This document shows positions 1 through 8,246 of a DNA stretch of 64,000 nucleotides, in pieces. Each line of letters begins with the position of its first letter. Within the stretch, counting starts at the first letter, position 1. The notes beneath the pieces are model-generated. The model searched no databases. It worked only from the letters and a program-made list of their open reading frames with translations, and was not told the DNA's origin. Source of the stretch: an uncultured Lachnospiraceae bacterium (lineage in GTDB: Bacteria; Bacillota; Clostridia; Lachnospirales; Lachnospiraceae). The translations under genes and the position numbers were made by a program. The stretch covers positions 124,001 through 188,000 of the forward strand of contig CAJTPS010000006.1 in assembly GCA_910578555.1 (NCBI GenBank), read 5' to 3'.

Positions 1-168
1 CGCGGCAAGAGCCTCCTGTCTGCGCGCCGGGTCGATCGGGAGTCCGGAATCAGCGTCTGCGAAGGCAGATTGCAGATCCCTGACAGCCCGGCTTCCGGTG
101 TGCCGGGGAAGGGGGCGGTTTCCTGCGGATGTTTGTTTGATTTTATGGTCGGTCCGGTATGCTTTCAT
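1..168 (-). CDS. Hypothetical protein downstream of sigma factor (partial)
   Basis: An open frame begins at an ATG at 168 and stays open to the window edge (56 codons seen). It overlaps the last 26 bases of the sigma factor gene in another frame. A GGAGG stands 6 bases upstream of the ATG, inside the sigma coding sequence, which supports translational coupling. The visible part begins MKAYRTDHKIKQTSAG and is basic and polar with no membrane segment yet. A gene in this position is often the regulator of the sigma factor, but that is inference from position only; I do not recognise the protein. Confidence 0.6.
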   Translation of the reverse strand, partial: MKAYRTDHKIKQTSAGNRPLPRHTGSRAVRDLQSAFADADSGLPIDPARRQEALAA

Positions 169-679
169 CTGCTTCCTCCATTATTTTTCTCAAACTCTTA
201 AGGCCTAAGCGGAATCTTGATTTTACGGTTGAAAGATTACAGCCTAAGATTGCGGCAATCTCATGGAACTTAAGTTCTTCATATATCCGGAGAATAATGA
301 TTTCCCGCTGGTTGACGGAAAGCTGTGCCAGCGCCTGCTGCAGAACCATGCGGTCTTCCAGAGTGCCGAGACCGGTATCTTCCATGCCGGGCAGGATGGC
401 GTCATCCAGACAGCACAGGTCTTTCTTATGGTGAAAATAGTCACGGCAGAGGTTACGGGCAATAATGAGCAGGTAGCCTTTCAGATTCTGGTACTCATAG
501 GAACCGGAATATTTAATGAAACGAAGGAATACCTCCTGCGCAATATCGTAGGAATCCGTCGCCTGTCCCGTCAGGTAAAGGCAGAAGCGGTAGATTTCGT
601 CGTAGTACCTGTCCGCAATGACGTTGAGCGCTTCCTTGCTGCCGTTATGCACTTTTCTGATCAGTTCTTTATCTGTCAC
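143..679 (-). CDS. ECF-type RNA polymerase sigma factor
   Basis: A 178-residue sigma-70 family protein of the extracytoplasmic-function type, which directs RNA polymerase to a small set of promoters. Region 2 lies at about residues 10-80 (RYYDEIYRFCLYLTG, DIAQEVFLRF). Region 4 lies at about 110-168, with a helix-turn-helix around HEIAAILGCNLSTVKSRF. Regions 1 and 3 are absent, as is usual for this class. The next gene overlaps its 3' end and probably forms one operon with it. No target promoter can be named from the window. The family call is firm; the signal it answers is unknown. Confidence 0.93.
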   Translation of the reverse strand: MTDKELIRKVHNGSKEALNVIADRYYDEIYRFCLYLTGQATDSYDIAQEVFLRFIKYSGSYEYQNLKGYLLIIARNLCRDYFHHKKDLCCLDDAILPGMEDTGLGTLEDRMVLQQALAQLSVNQREIIILRIYEELKFHEIAAILGCNLSTVKSRFRLGLKSLRKIMEEADESIPDRP

Positions 680-883
680 GTTGTATTTCCTGTGCTTTCT
701 GGTGTCTGCTTAAATAACTGTTTCCATTATACAAAAGATTAACCGGAGCGAAAAATTTATTTTTCGGGCGCGGGAAAAGTTTATGCCTGCCGAGTAATCC
801 TTTAGGACCGCAAACAGGTTATTTGAGTGAAGCAATGTTTGCAGGGAAAATCCAGGTGGCGTAAAATAATTGTGAATTAGAAG

Positions 884-977
884 TTTTCAATCGCGGGATT
901 TGTGTCTGCGCGTTGCCTGCTGTAAATTTGTTAATGTGTCGTCTCATTAAAGATGAGACACAAGCGGCGCAGAAATG
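884..977 (+). ncRNA. Structured 5' leader, copy A of a two-copy motif
   Basis: This segment resembles 29,719-29,793. Both start with TTTCAATCG, then have a closing stem TCTGCGC / GCGCAGA (here 905-911 with 967-973), and end in AGAAATG directly before the ribosome site of the next gene. Inside the stem this copy has a second hairpin, GTCTCAT / ATGAGAC. The stem ends 17 bases before the start codon at 991, so it could control translation. I do not recognise a known riboswitch class. A dispersed palindromic repeat is the alternative. The rest of the 680-990 gap shows nothing clear. Confidence 0.5.
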
Positions 978-990
978 GAGAAGGAGAAAA

Positions 991-2097
991 ATGAGACTGT
1001 ATCGGATGGAATTGTATAAACTGCTGTCCCGGAAAATCTTCGGGATCGGCGCCGTGTGCATGGTGCTGTTTACGGCGCTTGGCTTCTGGCTGTCAAATGT
1101 CGATATGGAAACTGCGATGGTGGACGGGAAACTGTACTCCGGATATGAAGCCGTACAGATCAACCGACAGATCACGGAACCATATAAGGGAACACTCTCG
1201 GACGAAAAAGTTATGGAAATCGTAGGGCAGTACGGGCTGCCGTCGGAGGTGGTGTACGATCTGCCGGGCTGGCGGGACGGCAATTATCTGAATATTTTTG
1301 TGACAGACTACCTGTCGGACGGATATCTTCGGGACTGGAATAATTATCAGGCGCCGACGAGAGTGTACCCGATTGCGGATACAGCGCTTGGAGAATTGCA
1401 GCGTGTGACGGGGCGGGAGATCAGGCTGGCATACACACAGGGCTGGAAGGCATTACTCGACACGCTGCAGACGGGAATGGTACTGGCCAGTATACTGGTT
1501 ATCGTGTCCGTGTCCACCCTGTTTGCGCAGGAGAGCCAGACGAAGATGCTGCCGCTGCTGTTTACGGCGCAGGACGGAAAAGAGAAGGATATGCGTGCAA
1601 AGATCGGGGCGGCTTTTACATTGACCATTCTGGTCTATTGCGTGGCGGCGCTGCTCTGTCTTGCCATGAGCCTTCTTGTATATGGATTGGACGGAGGAGA
1701 GTTGGCACTGAATATGGTGTGGATGGGGGAGGCCAGCGTCAGAAATCGTGTAAGCTGCATGCCGGTAATGTCTTTTGCCGGGATCATGCTCGGAACGGAC
1801 TTTGCAGCCATGCTTCTGCTCTGCGCGATTACGCTGTGTGTATCTGCCCGCAGCAGGAGTAATTTCGGGGCGGTGACTGCAGCCGCGGTACTGTGGGGAA
1901 TGCCGCTGTTTATCGGTATGCTGTTCGGAGGGATCGGATATTTCCTGGCCTCCTGTATGCCGCTTTTCTTAATTATGAGTGCCACGATTTATGATGTGTT
2001 TTCCTTCGGCTGGGAGACGGTGCTGGTTTATCCCGTCACCGCGCTGACGATCATCTGTGTCGTGGAAGGATGGCAGGCGTACAGACGGCAGACATAG
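991..2097 (+). CDS. ABC-2-like multispanning membrane protein
   Basis: A 368-residue membrane protein. It opens with MRLYRMELYKLLSRKIF, the short basic amphipathic start typical of ABC-2 permeases, followed by a first membrane segment at about 17-36. A soluble extracytoplasmic stretch follows (about 40-150), then about five further hydrophobic segments up to the C terminus. The ATG at 991 is chosen because AAGGAG lies just upstream at 981-986. No ATP-binding subunit is adjacent, so its partner must be elsewhere or it acts alone. It is preceded by the structured leader. Membrane topology is clear; the ABC-2 assignment is from general resemblance only. Confidence 0.65.
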   Translation: MRLYRMELYKLLSRKIFGIGAVCMVLFTALGFWLSNVDMETAMVDGKLYSGYEAVQINRQITEPYKGTLSDEKVMEIVGQYGLPSEVVYDLPGWRDGNYLNIFVTDYLSDGYLRDWNNYQAPTRVYPIADTALGELQRVTGREIRLAYTQGWKALLDTLQTGMVLASILVIVSVSTLFAQESQTKMLPLLFTAQDGKEKDMRAKIGAAFTLTILVYCVAALLCLAMSLLVYGLDGGELALNMVWMGEASVRNRVSCMPVMSFAGIMLGTDFAAMLLLCAITLCVSARSRSNFGAVTAAAVLWGMPLFIGMLFGGIGYFLASCMPLFLIMSATIYDVFSFGWETVLVYPVTALTIICVVEGWQAYRRQT

Positions 2098-2130
2098 CGG
2101 CAGATTCCGGATCTGATTCGGAATCTGCCG
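2098..2130. terminator. Hairpin between convergent genes
   Basis: A perfect 12-bp stem (CGGCAGATTCCG at 2098-2109 with its complement at 2119-2130) and a 9-base loop sit between the 3' ends of the membrane protein gene and the GH42 gene. There is no strong T-run, so termination efficiency is uncertain. Confidence 0.5.
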
Positions 2131-2147
2131 GTTATACGCATGCTCCT

Positions 2148-4160
2148 TTACGCTTCCTCCAGAATCAGGAAATCCCATCCGCCGATCGTGAGGGTGTCCC
2201 CGCTTCTGACTGTCCGGTCCTGCATGAGTAATGTGGCAGCGCCGCCGTTCCAGACAACCATGGCGGGGGCATCTGCATAGTTAAAGTAGTAGGTAACCTG
2301 TCTGTCATAGTCGTTGGTACCCCGTTTCATGACAACGGGGTATTGTTCTGCCGGGAGCATGATACCGACAGAAGTGACTATATAAGTCAACAGTTCTTTC
2401 AGTAATGTCTGATCGAAATAGCACCCCAGATAGAAAGCATCGCCCGTTCCATAATGATTCTCCGTGATGGCGGCGTAGCTGCCCCAGTGCAGGTGGTCGT
2501 AAGAGGCAAGTGTCTTTGCGCTGCCGGGAATGAGCAGCTCCATCCAGCAGTGTACGGCGTCATTGACTGTCTTTGCGTGATTTCGGAAAACACAGTCTTT
2601 TAACCCGACATTGACCGGATTGGTGAACTGATCGTAGGTCATACCGAACACCTCTGTCAGTCCATGTGGCTGGTCATCTGCGTAGATTTTCAGAACCGGA
2701 TCAGAGAATGCCGTCTTAAAAGTAGAAATTAAGTGTCCGCCGTTCCTGACATAGTTTTTTAAGTGAGTGACAAGTGTGTCGGAAACACTGTAGAGCGCCG
2801 GGGTCACTAATATCTTATATTGACTGAAAAGATCAGTATCATTTACGGATAATACATCACACTCGATATTTAATTCGTAGAACGCGTCGTAGAGCCATCT
2901 GACAATATCATTATAGTTCAAATCCTCATGAATGCGGAACCACTGCAGACCGGTCAGCGATTCATTGGACAACAGAAGTGCGACGTCGGCTTTTTTGCGC
3001 AGGTTTTTCAGGCGGTCTCCATACTCCGCAAAGTCAGCGCCGATCGTGCACGCTTCCCGATATGTTGCATTTTCCTGAAGATTATGACTTAAGATGCCCT
3101 TCCAGTAGGACTCGATGGCATTGTGTATGGAGTGCCAGTGCCAGTACATCACGGAATCAGCGCCGGATGCCAGATGGCTGAAAGCCTGCATACGAAGCTG
3201 GCCGGGGTAGTGCAGCCAGCCATGATTGCCCTGCGCCTCTGTCTCCAGAATCAGGTAGTTATCTTTCTTGATGGAGCGTGCGATGGCGCCGCCGAAGGCG
3301 ATCTCCTTGCCGGTAAGGTCCTGCGCCGAGGGATGATAGATGTCAAAACCTGCTGTGTCTAATGGTTCTGCAGCCGCCCATTGGTCCACTTCCGGCTGCA
3401 GACCGAAGGAATAGTTACGCCATTCATAGTCAAAATTCTGGGTGATAAACTGGTCAGGGCGGGCATACTCCCGCACGATGGCACATTGCCATGCAAGGAA
3501 ATCCGTCACGAGTTTTCTCTGAAACTTCTGATATTCCGCACCCAGAGAACCGTTGATGGTGCCGCGCACATCGGGGAAATCCTCCCACGCATTTATGCGG
3601 TTGCTCCAGTAATCCAGGCCGAAGGCATGGTTGAGGGCTTCTAAGTCGTTCTGATATTCTTTCCGCAGATAGTCGATGAATTTCTTCTGGGCGTACGCGC
3701 TGCAGGTATCATAGGATTTCGTCTCATTGTCGAGCTGGAAACCGATGACATGATCATAGGAAGAGACTTCTTCCATCAGGCGGCGTATGATAATCTCCGC
3801 ATGCTGCAGATAGACAGGGTGCGTGATATCCATATTCTGCCGGCATCCGTAACGTCCAGGACCGTCGTGGGTTTCCGCGAGAATATCCGGGCATTTCGCG
3901 GCGAGCCATGTGGGAACGGCATAGGTCGGCGTGCCGACGATCACTGAGATCCCGTGGGCTGCGGAGGCGCGCAGCATTCTATGGAGGTGTGTAAAATCAA
4001 AGACGCCCTCTTGCGGTTCCCAGGTACTCCAGGTGGACTCCGCGATGCGGATCACGTTAATATGCGCCTTCTCCATCAAAGCCATATCAGTTTCAATCCT
4101 GTCATAAGGCAGGTATTCGTCGTAGTATGCAGCGCCGAACAGAAGTTTGTCTGTTTTCAT
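2148..4160 (-). CDS. Beta-galactosidase, glycoside hydrolase family 42
   Basis: A 670-residue GH42 enzyme that removes terminal beta-galactose from galacto-oligosaccharides. The N-terminal barrel carries the family landmarks: FGAAYYDEYLP near the start, the acid/base Glu146 in QLDNETKSY and the probable nucleophile Glu306 in YLILETEAQ. The trimerisation and C-terminal beta domains follow. There is no signal peptide, so it is cytoplasmic. The ATG at 4160 is used because GAGGAT lies upstream and family homology starts there; an upstream extension is unlikely. Its promoter carries an operator identical to that of the 9233 gene, and a LacI regulator is divergent from it. The likely role is intracellular breakdown of galactan fragments together with the GH53 enzyme. 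Confidence 0.93.
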   Translation of the reverse strand: MKTDKLLFGAAYYDEYLPYDRIETDMALMEKAHINVIRIAESTWSTWEPQEGVFDFTHLHRMLRASAAHGISVIVGTPTYAVPTWLAAKCPDILAETHDGPGRYGCRQNMDITHPVYLQHAEIIIRRLMEEVSSYDHVIGFQLDNETKSYDTCSAYAQKKFIDYLRKEYQNDLEALNHAFGLDYWSNRINAWEDFPDVRGTINGSLGAEYQKFQRKLVTDFLAWQCAIVREYARPDQFITQNFDYEWRNYSFGLQPEVDQWAAAEPLDTAGFDIYHPSAQDLTGKEIAFGGAIARSIKKDNYLILETEAQGNHGWLHYPGQLRMQAFSHLASGADSVMYWHWHSIHNAIESYWKGILSHNLQENATYREACTIGADFAEYGDRLKNLRKKADVALLLSNESLTGLQWFRIHEDLNYNDIVRWLYDAFYELNIECDVLSVNDTDLFSQYKILVTPALYSVSDTLVTHLKNYVRNGGHLISTFKTAFSDPVLKIYADDQPHGLTEVFGMTYDQFTNPVNVGLKDCVFRNHAKTVNDAVHCWMELLIPGSAKTLASYDHLHWGSYAAITENHYGTGDAFYLGCYFDQTLLKELLTYIVTSVGIMLPAEQYPVVMKRGTNDYDRQVTYYFNYADAPAMVVWNGGAATLLMQDRTVRSGDTLTIGGWDFLILEEA

Positions 4161-4289
4161 AGATGATATCCTCACTTTTCTGTCAGAGTGTGGGAGGCGG
4201 ACGCTATCGGCCGCCCTAATCCCCATAAATATTCTTTCCAAAATCCGAAAATGCCTTGCGAATCGGGATAAAATCTGGTAACCTTGTAT

Positions 4290-4351
4290 TGAACAACCGA
4301 TTGCGCAATGCGTGTTGGTGTTATTGTATCATATACGTGGATGGACGTAAA
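4290..4351 (-). promoter_or_regulatory. GH42 promoter and LacI-type operator
   Basis: On the minus strand a -35 like TTTACG (4346-4351) and a -10 like TACAAT (4323-4328) are 17 bases apart. Just downstream, at 4290-4308, is TGAACAACCGATTGCGCAA on the plus strand, holding the palindrome ATTGCGCAAT. The same 19 bases recur at 9116-9134. Binding there would block the start of transcription. The adjacent LacI gene at 4399 is the likely regulator (inference). Confidence 0.7.
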
Positions 4352-4398
4352 GCAAAACGGAAAGCGTGGTGTGACCATGCGCGATAAGGATCAGAGAA

Positions 4399-5424
4399 AT
4401 GATGGACGATAAGAATTTAACGATAGGCGATATTGCACAGGAACTCGGTGTATCCAAAACGACCGTGTCGAGGGCGATATCCGGCAAGGGCAGGATCGGG
4501 CAGCAGACCCGTAAGAAAGTGTTGGAGTATATTGAGGAGCACCATTACAGCCCGAATGTGATTGCCAAGGGACTGGCGCAGAGTAAGACTTTTAATCTGG
4601 GCATGGTGCTGCCGGGAGATCATAATGTCGTGGAGCTGCCTTTTTTCCAGAAATGCATGATGGGCGTCAGCAGGACGGCTTCCGCTCGTGGGTATGATGT
4701 GCTGATCTCCATGGTGACGGCGAAGGATATCACACAGCTTAAGCGTGCGGTGACCAACCACAAGATTGATGGTGTCATCCTGACAAGAACGTTAGCGAAT
4801 GATGCGCCCATGAAATACCTGAAGGAAAAAGGGGTGCCTTTCGTCGCAATCGGCAGTACGGATGACCGTGCGGTCGTGCAGATCGATAACGATCACAGAA
4901 GCGCATGCCGGGAGATGACGGAGAAGCTGCTGGAAGGCGGTATCACAAAGATTGCCCTGATCGGCGGGGACGAGAGCTATATCGTTACACGCAGCAGATT
5001 GAAAGGGTTTGAGGATGCTTTTGCAGGAAGAAAAGGGTGGCATGGCAGCAGGCAGACTTTTCTGAACGTGAAGGACGGGCAGGAAGTGAGCCGGCTGGTG
5101 AACCGGCTGGTGGACGAGAACGTGGAATGTATTGTGAGCATGGATGATTTCCTGTGCGGCTGTGTATTGAATGCTTTGCAGCAGAGACAGATCCGGATTC
5201 CGGAGCAGGTGCAGGTAGTGTCTTTCTATGACAGCACGATGCTGGAATACCGTATACCGTCCATTACATCCGTTCGCTTTAATGTGGAGGAACTGGGGTA
5301 TCAGGCGTGCGAGCTGCTGCTGCGGATGCTTGATGATGAAGAAGTTGAGAAGAAAACGCTGCTCGGGTACGAGGTGCATATGCGTAAATCGACACGGAAG
5401 ATCGCGACGGCTTCGACACCATGA
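4399..5424 (+). CDS. LacI-family transcriptional regulator
   Basis: A 341-residue LacI/GalR repressor. Residues about 5-27 form the helix-turn-helix (LTIGDIAQELGVSKTTVSRA), followed by the hinge helix (YSPNVIAKGLAQ) and a periplasmic-binding-protein-like sugar-sensing domain from about residue 65 to the end. It is divergent from the GH42 gene, and the shared operator lies between them, so it probably senses galactose or galacto-oligosaccharides. The start could be either of two adjacent ATG codons (4399 or 4402); a weak AAGGAT precedes both. The family is certain; the ligand is inferred. Confidence 0.93.
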   Translation: MMDDKNLTIGDIAQELGVSKTTVSRAISGKGRIGQQTRKKVLEYIEEHHYSPNVIAKGLAQSKTFNLGMVLPGDHNVVELPFFQKCMMGVSRTASARGYDVLISMVTAKDITQLKRAVTNHKIDGVILTRTLANDAPMKYLKEKGVPFVAIGSTDDRAVVQIDNDHRSACREMTEKLLEGGITKIALIGGDESYIVTRSRLKGFEDAFAGRKGWHGSRQTFLNVKDGQEVSRLVNRLVDENVECIVSMDDFLCGCVLNALQQRQIRIPEQVQVVSFYDSTMLEYRIPSITSVRFNVEELGYQACELLLRMLDDEEVEKKTLLGYEVHMRKSTRKIATASTP

Positions 5425-5433
5425 AGCAAGTAC

Positions 5434-5508
5434 TTGACATACATTTGTCGGACAGAGTACAATGGATACAATGACCGGCCAGAGCCGGTAAGAGGACGCC
5501 GAGCGTCC
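5434..5508 (+). promoter_or_regulatory. Promoter and twin-hairpin leader of the 5534 gene
   Basis: TTGACA at 5434-5439 and TACAAT at 5458-5463 are 18 bases apart. The leader then holds two compact hairpins: ACCGGC/GCCGGT (5474-5489, tetraloop) and GGACGC/GCGTCC (5494-5508, triloop). A GGAGG follows before the start codon at 5534. Such closely spaced GC-rich stems may stabilise the message. Confidence 0.6.
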
Positions 5509-5533
5509 GGAGACGACATGGAGGCTGTTAGGC

Positions 5534-5755
5534 ATGAAGGCGAAGAAAATATATAAGAATAAGATGTTCAAGAGCATCCTGGACACAATGAAGGAACAGG
5601 CAGTAGCGGGCAATGCCTCGGCGGCCGTGGAAAACAAGACCAACGCTTATTTCTTTATAGAAGGCTGGTGTGCGGCAAAACGCATACCGAGAAAAGATAT
5701 AGAAGCCGTTAAGAAGGAAGTTAACCAGATTATTTTTGATGTCTTCGCGAAATAA
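5534..5755 (+). CDS. Small conserved-looking protein, function unknown
   Basis: A 73-residue, lysine-rich soluble protein with no membrane segment or metal motif. It starts MKAKKIYKNKMFKSILDTM and contains a central NKTNAYFFIEGWCAA stretch. GGAGG sits 9 bases before the ATG. It has its own strong promoter with two leader hairpins and its own terminator, so it is a single-gene unit. I do not recognise the family. Its predicted form is two or three helices. It lies between the LacI gene and a palindromic repeat, and nothing in the neighbourhood indicates a role. Confidence 0.75.
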   Translation: MKAKKIYKNKMFKSILDTMKEQAVAGNASAAVENKTNAYFFIEGWCAAKRIPRKDIEAVKKEVNQIIFDVFAK

Positions 5756-5803
5756 ATCTGCCATAAAATATAAGCACAAATTTACCAGGAAGGTAATCTG
5801 CCG

Positions 5804-5836
5804 CGGAAGAACCGCATGGATTGCGTTCCTTTTTTT
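5804..5836 (+). terminator. Terminator of the 5534 gene
   Basis: An imperfect stem (GGAA..CGCA pairing with TGCG..TTCC) is followed by seven T residues, directly downstream of the small gene. Confidence 0.65.
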
Positions 5837-5841
5837 ATTTC

Positions 5842-6149
5842 ATGATTAAGGTGTCAAAAGGGGCATTTCACAAAATGAAAGGGCATATTGCACAAATTGC
5901 CCTCTAGTGTCGGCTCCGCCGAATGGATTTTCTAAATATTCCGATAAGGCAACGGTAATTGGACGCAACCGCCCTTTACGCGCCATCCGGGCTCGGAACG
6001 GGCTTTTACGGACACCCATGTCCGTAAATTGCTGGTTACAGAGCGGAATATTAAGAAAATCTCAGTCTCCTGCGCAGGACAACTACGAGAGCATTTTGCG
6101 CAATAGGCCTAAGCAAGATTTGCGAAGCACCTTTTGACACCCTAATCAT
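5842..6149. repeat. Palindromic MITE-like repeat, copy 1
   Basis: A 308-bp gene-free element bounded by 20-bp inverted ends, ATGATTAAGGTGTCAAAAGG (5842-5861) and its complement with one mismatch (6130-6149). Inside, the stretch from about 5989 to 6080 matches the repeat at 11,278-11,420: a GGCTCGG-ACGGGCTTTT block, a stem around CCATGTCC, and ATTAAGAAAATCTCAG. No transposase is encoded. The structure suggests a non-autonomous mobile element or a dispersed structured repeat. Confidence 0.75.
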
Positions 6150-6181
6150 TTCATATAAACATTGTCAACATGGAGGAAATT

Positions 6182-6748
6182 ATGAAACAGACACGTAAAC
6201 TTGTATTATCAGCTTTCTTTATGGCTCTGGGCATTGTGCTGCCTTTTCTGACGGGACAGTTCCAGCAGATCGGTAACAGGCTGCTTCCAATGCATATACC
6301 GGTATTGTTATGCGGCTTTATCTGCGGCTGGCAGTATGGTCTGGCAGTCGGGTTAATGACACCGCTGCTAAGAAGCGCGATGTTCGGTATGCCGCCGATT
6401 ATGCCGACGGCAGTGGCGATGGCGGTGGAACTGGCGGTATATGGGGTGATGACCGGCATCCTGTATGCGAGACTGCCGAAGAAAAATTCATACATTTATG
6501 TGAGCCTGATCAGCGCGATGATCGCGGGCAGAGCGGCATGGGGCATCGTCAGCATTCCGTTAAACGGCATTGCGGGAAGCCGGTTTTCTGTCGGAATATT
6601 CATGGCAGGAGCGCTTTGGAATGCCGTACCGGGAATCATTCTGCAGATCGTGATGGTTCCGGCTATTATAATTGCACTGAAGAAAGCTGGTATGATGAAC
6701 GGCTATGAGACCGGAGCAGTATCATTGCACGTGAGACAGGATGGATAA
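6182..6748 (+). CDS. ECF transporter S component
   Basis: A 188-residue very hydrophobic protein with about six membrane helices. It resembles the substrate-binding S components of energy-coupling-factor vitamin transporters. It has the typical basic start (MKQTRKLVLSAFFMALGIVLPF), a central LPMHIPVLLCGFICGW segment, and small-residue-rich helices that contact the shared EcfT subunit. The ATG at 6182 is preceded by GGAGG; an earlier ATG at 6170 is part of that ribosome site. EcfA and EcfT are not in the window, as is usual for group II systems. It is followed by a nucleoside-kinase-like gene, so a nucleoside or vitamin substrate is possible, but the ligand is not known. Confidence 0.85.
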   Translation: MKQTRKLVLSAFFMALGIVLPFLTGQFQQIGNRLLPMHIPVLLCGFICGWQYGLAVGLMTPLLRSAMFGMPPIMPTAVAMAVELAVYGVMTGILYARLPKKNSYIYVSLISAMIAGRAAWGIVSIPLNGIAGSRFSVGIFMAGALWNAVPGIILQIVMVPAIIIALKKAGMMNGYETGAVSLHVRQDG

Positions 6749-6768
6749 GCGGAAAAAGAAGGCGTGAT

Positions 6769-7368
6769 ATGGATACAAAGAGAGTCAGAGACGGGTTTGC
6801 AATAATCTGTGCAGCGATAGACACTGCACTTGAAAATACTGGAACGAACAGTCAGGTAAATGTTGCGATTGACGGTATGTGCGGCAGCGGCAAGTCCACG
6901 CTCGGAGAGGCGATTGCAAGGAAATACGGCTGCAATCTGTTTCATATGGACGATTTTTTCTTAAGACCGGAGCAGCGGACGAAAGAGCGTTACGCACAGC
7001 CGGGCGGAAACGTGGATTATGAGCGGTTTCGGGCCGAGGTGCTGGAGCAGCTGGCAGATCGGGGAGGCTTTGCATACAGATGTTTCGACTGCCGTGCCAT
7101 GACTCTGGGTGAAACTTGTGAAGTTTCGTGGAACAGACTGAACATCGTGGAGGGGGCATACAGCTGTCATCCTTATTTTGAGGATGTGTGGCAGATGCGC
7201 TTCTTTCTGGAGGTGCCGGCAGATGTGCAGCGGGAAAGGATACTGGCGCGCAACGGCGAAGAGATGTATCAGCGGTTTGTGCGTGAGTGGATTCCGTTAG
7301 AGAACCGGTATTTTGCGTTCTACGGGATTCGGGAGAAGTGCGTTGTGATCCCGACAGCAATCGTTTAA
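6769..7368 (+). CDS. Uridine-kinase-like P-loop protein
   Basis: A 199-residue P-loop protein of the uridine kinase/phosphoribulokinase group. The Walker A is GMCGSGKST (about residues 38-46), and HMDDFFL at about 61-67 is the acidic substrate/metal site seen in uridine kinases. A C-terminal lid follows, with RERILARNGEE. It starts 20 bases after the S component and shares its direction, so the two are probably co-transcribed. A salvage kinase acting on what the transporter brings in would fit (inference). The exact substrate cannot be told from the sequence. Confidence 0.8.
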   Translation: MDTKRVRDGFAIICAAIDTALENTGTNSQVNVAIDGMCGSGKSTLGEAIARKYGCNLFHMDDFFLRPEQRTKERYAQPGGNVDYERFRAEVLEQLADRGGFAYRCFDCRAMTLGETCEVSWNRLNIVEGAYSCHPYFEDVWQMRFFLEVPADVQRERILARNGEEMYQRFVREWIPLENRYFAFYGIREKCVVIPTAIV

Positions 7369-7465
7369 CAGATTACGAACAGACACATTGCCGCTGTTGA
7401 CATTGTATGAAACGGGCATTAGAATGAGAGTAGGAGTTATTATAAATAACAGGAGTGTGATGTTT

Positions 7466-7978
7466 ATGAAAAGAGCAATGGCATTGGTAACTATGGGAGT
7501 GTTATTAGCGGCGTCCCTGGTTATGCCGGTATCTGCACACGGACACCATCATAATCGTACGGTGCAGACAGTGGATGCCGTATGTGAAATCTGTACGGTA
7601 GAGGGCTGTGACAAGACCGGACTGCATGTGCATGACGACGAGACTTACTGCGGATATACGCATGAGAACGGGTACTGCGACGGTTCCTGCGGAGCGGTGG
7701 CAGTCTGCACGGTAGAGGACTGCGACAAGACAGGACATCATGCACACGATGATGCGATTTACTGCGGGTACGCCCACGGATGCGGATATTGTGACGGTTC
7801 CTGCGGAGCAGTGGCAGTCTGCACGGTGGAAGGCTGCGACAGGACAGGACGTCATACGCATGATGGCGAGACTTACTGTGGATACGCGCACGGGAACGGA
7901 TACTGCGACAGTTCCTGCGCGAAGACGACGGACACAAAGACAGGCAGACACTGCGGCCGCATGAGACACCACGGATAG
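7466..7978 (+). CDS. Secreted His/Cys-repeat protein, possible metal binder
   Basis: A 170-residue exported protein. A signal peptide (MKRAMALVTMGVLLAASLVMPVSAHG) is followed by HGHHH and then three tandem 38-residue repeats, each of the form CTVEGCDKTG-H-HD-ETYCGY-HENGYCDGSC. In the DNA the repeats are exactly 114 bp apart (starting at 7592, 7706 and 7820). Each unit has several Cys and His residues, so metal binding or disulfide cross-linking is likely. AGGAG at 7451 serves the ATG at 7466, or the ATG at 7460. It stands alone and ends at a strong hairpin. I do not recognise a named family. Confidence 0.8.
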   Translation: MKRAMALVTMGVLLAASLVMPVSAHGHHHNRTVQTVDAVCEICTVEGCDKTGLHVHDDETYCGYTHENGYCDGSCGAVAVCTVEDCDKTGHHAHDDAIYCGYAHGCGYCDGSCGAVAVCTVEGCDRTGRHTHDGETYCGYAHGNGYCDSSCAKTTDTKTGRHCGRMRHHG

Positions 7979-7985
7979 GAACACA

Positions 7986-8031
7986 GGACTATATGATGGA
8001 AAGGAATTATTTCCCTTCCATCATATAGTCC
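7986..8031. terminator. 16-bp inverted repeat between convergent genes
   Basis: GGACTATATGATGGAA (7986-8001) and its exact complement (8016-8031) form a perfect 16-bp stem with a 14-base loop. One arm lies inside the coding end of the minus-strand gene, and its stop codon falls in the loop. It probably ends transcription from both sides. Confidence 0.65.
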
Positions 8032-8246
8032 ATGAGAAGCATTACATCTGCAGGATCAGAGGCGATCAGTTCCATCTCATTGATGAAAGCCTTATCTGTG
8101 AACAGCTGTGTGATCGCGATATATTTTGTCAGTTCGGATTTCAGGTTCAGGCGGTCGCCCTGTTTGGAAACCAGTTCAACTTCTCCTTTACACTGCTTTA
8201 CTACATCAAGAAATTTCTCAGGGTTATCAATGTTATAAATTTTCAT
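8007..8246 (-). CDS. Small PTS-HPr/polya-like unknown protein
   Basis: A 79-residue soluble acidic protein starting MKIYNIDNPEKFLDVVKQC and ending DYMMEGK. The ATG at 8246 is chosen because AGAGGAAAG precedes it; an upstream in-frame start has no ribosome site. Its pattern (NPEKFLDVVKQCKGEVEL, QGDRLNLKSEL) suggests a small alpha/beta domain that resembles HPr-like regulatory folds in length and layout. I see no active-site histidine, so a phosphocarrier role is not supported. The gene is monocistronic. The function is unknown. Confidence 0.7.
   Translation of the reverse strand: MKIYNIDNPEKFLDVVKQCKGEVELVSKQGDRLNLKSELTKYIAITQLFTDKAFINEMELIASDPADVMLLMDYMMEGK

Noticed and set aside
7505..7984. 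Long minus-strand frames opposite the His/Cys-repeat gene
   Set aside because: They mirror the repeats of the plus-strand gene and have no ribosome site or promoter.
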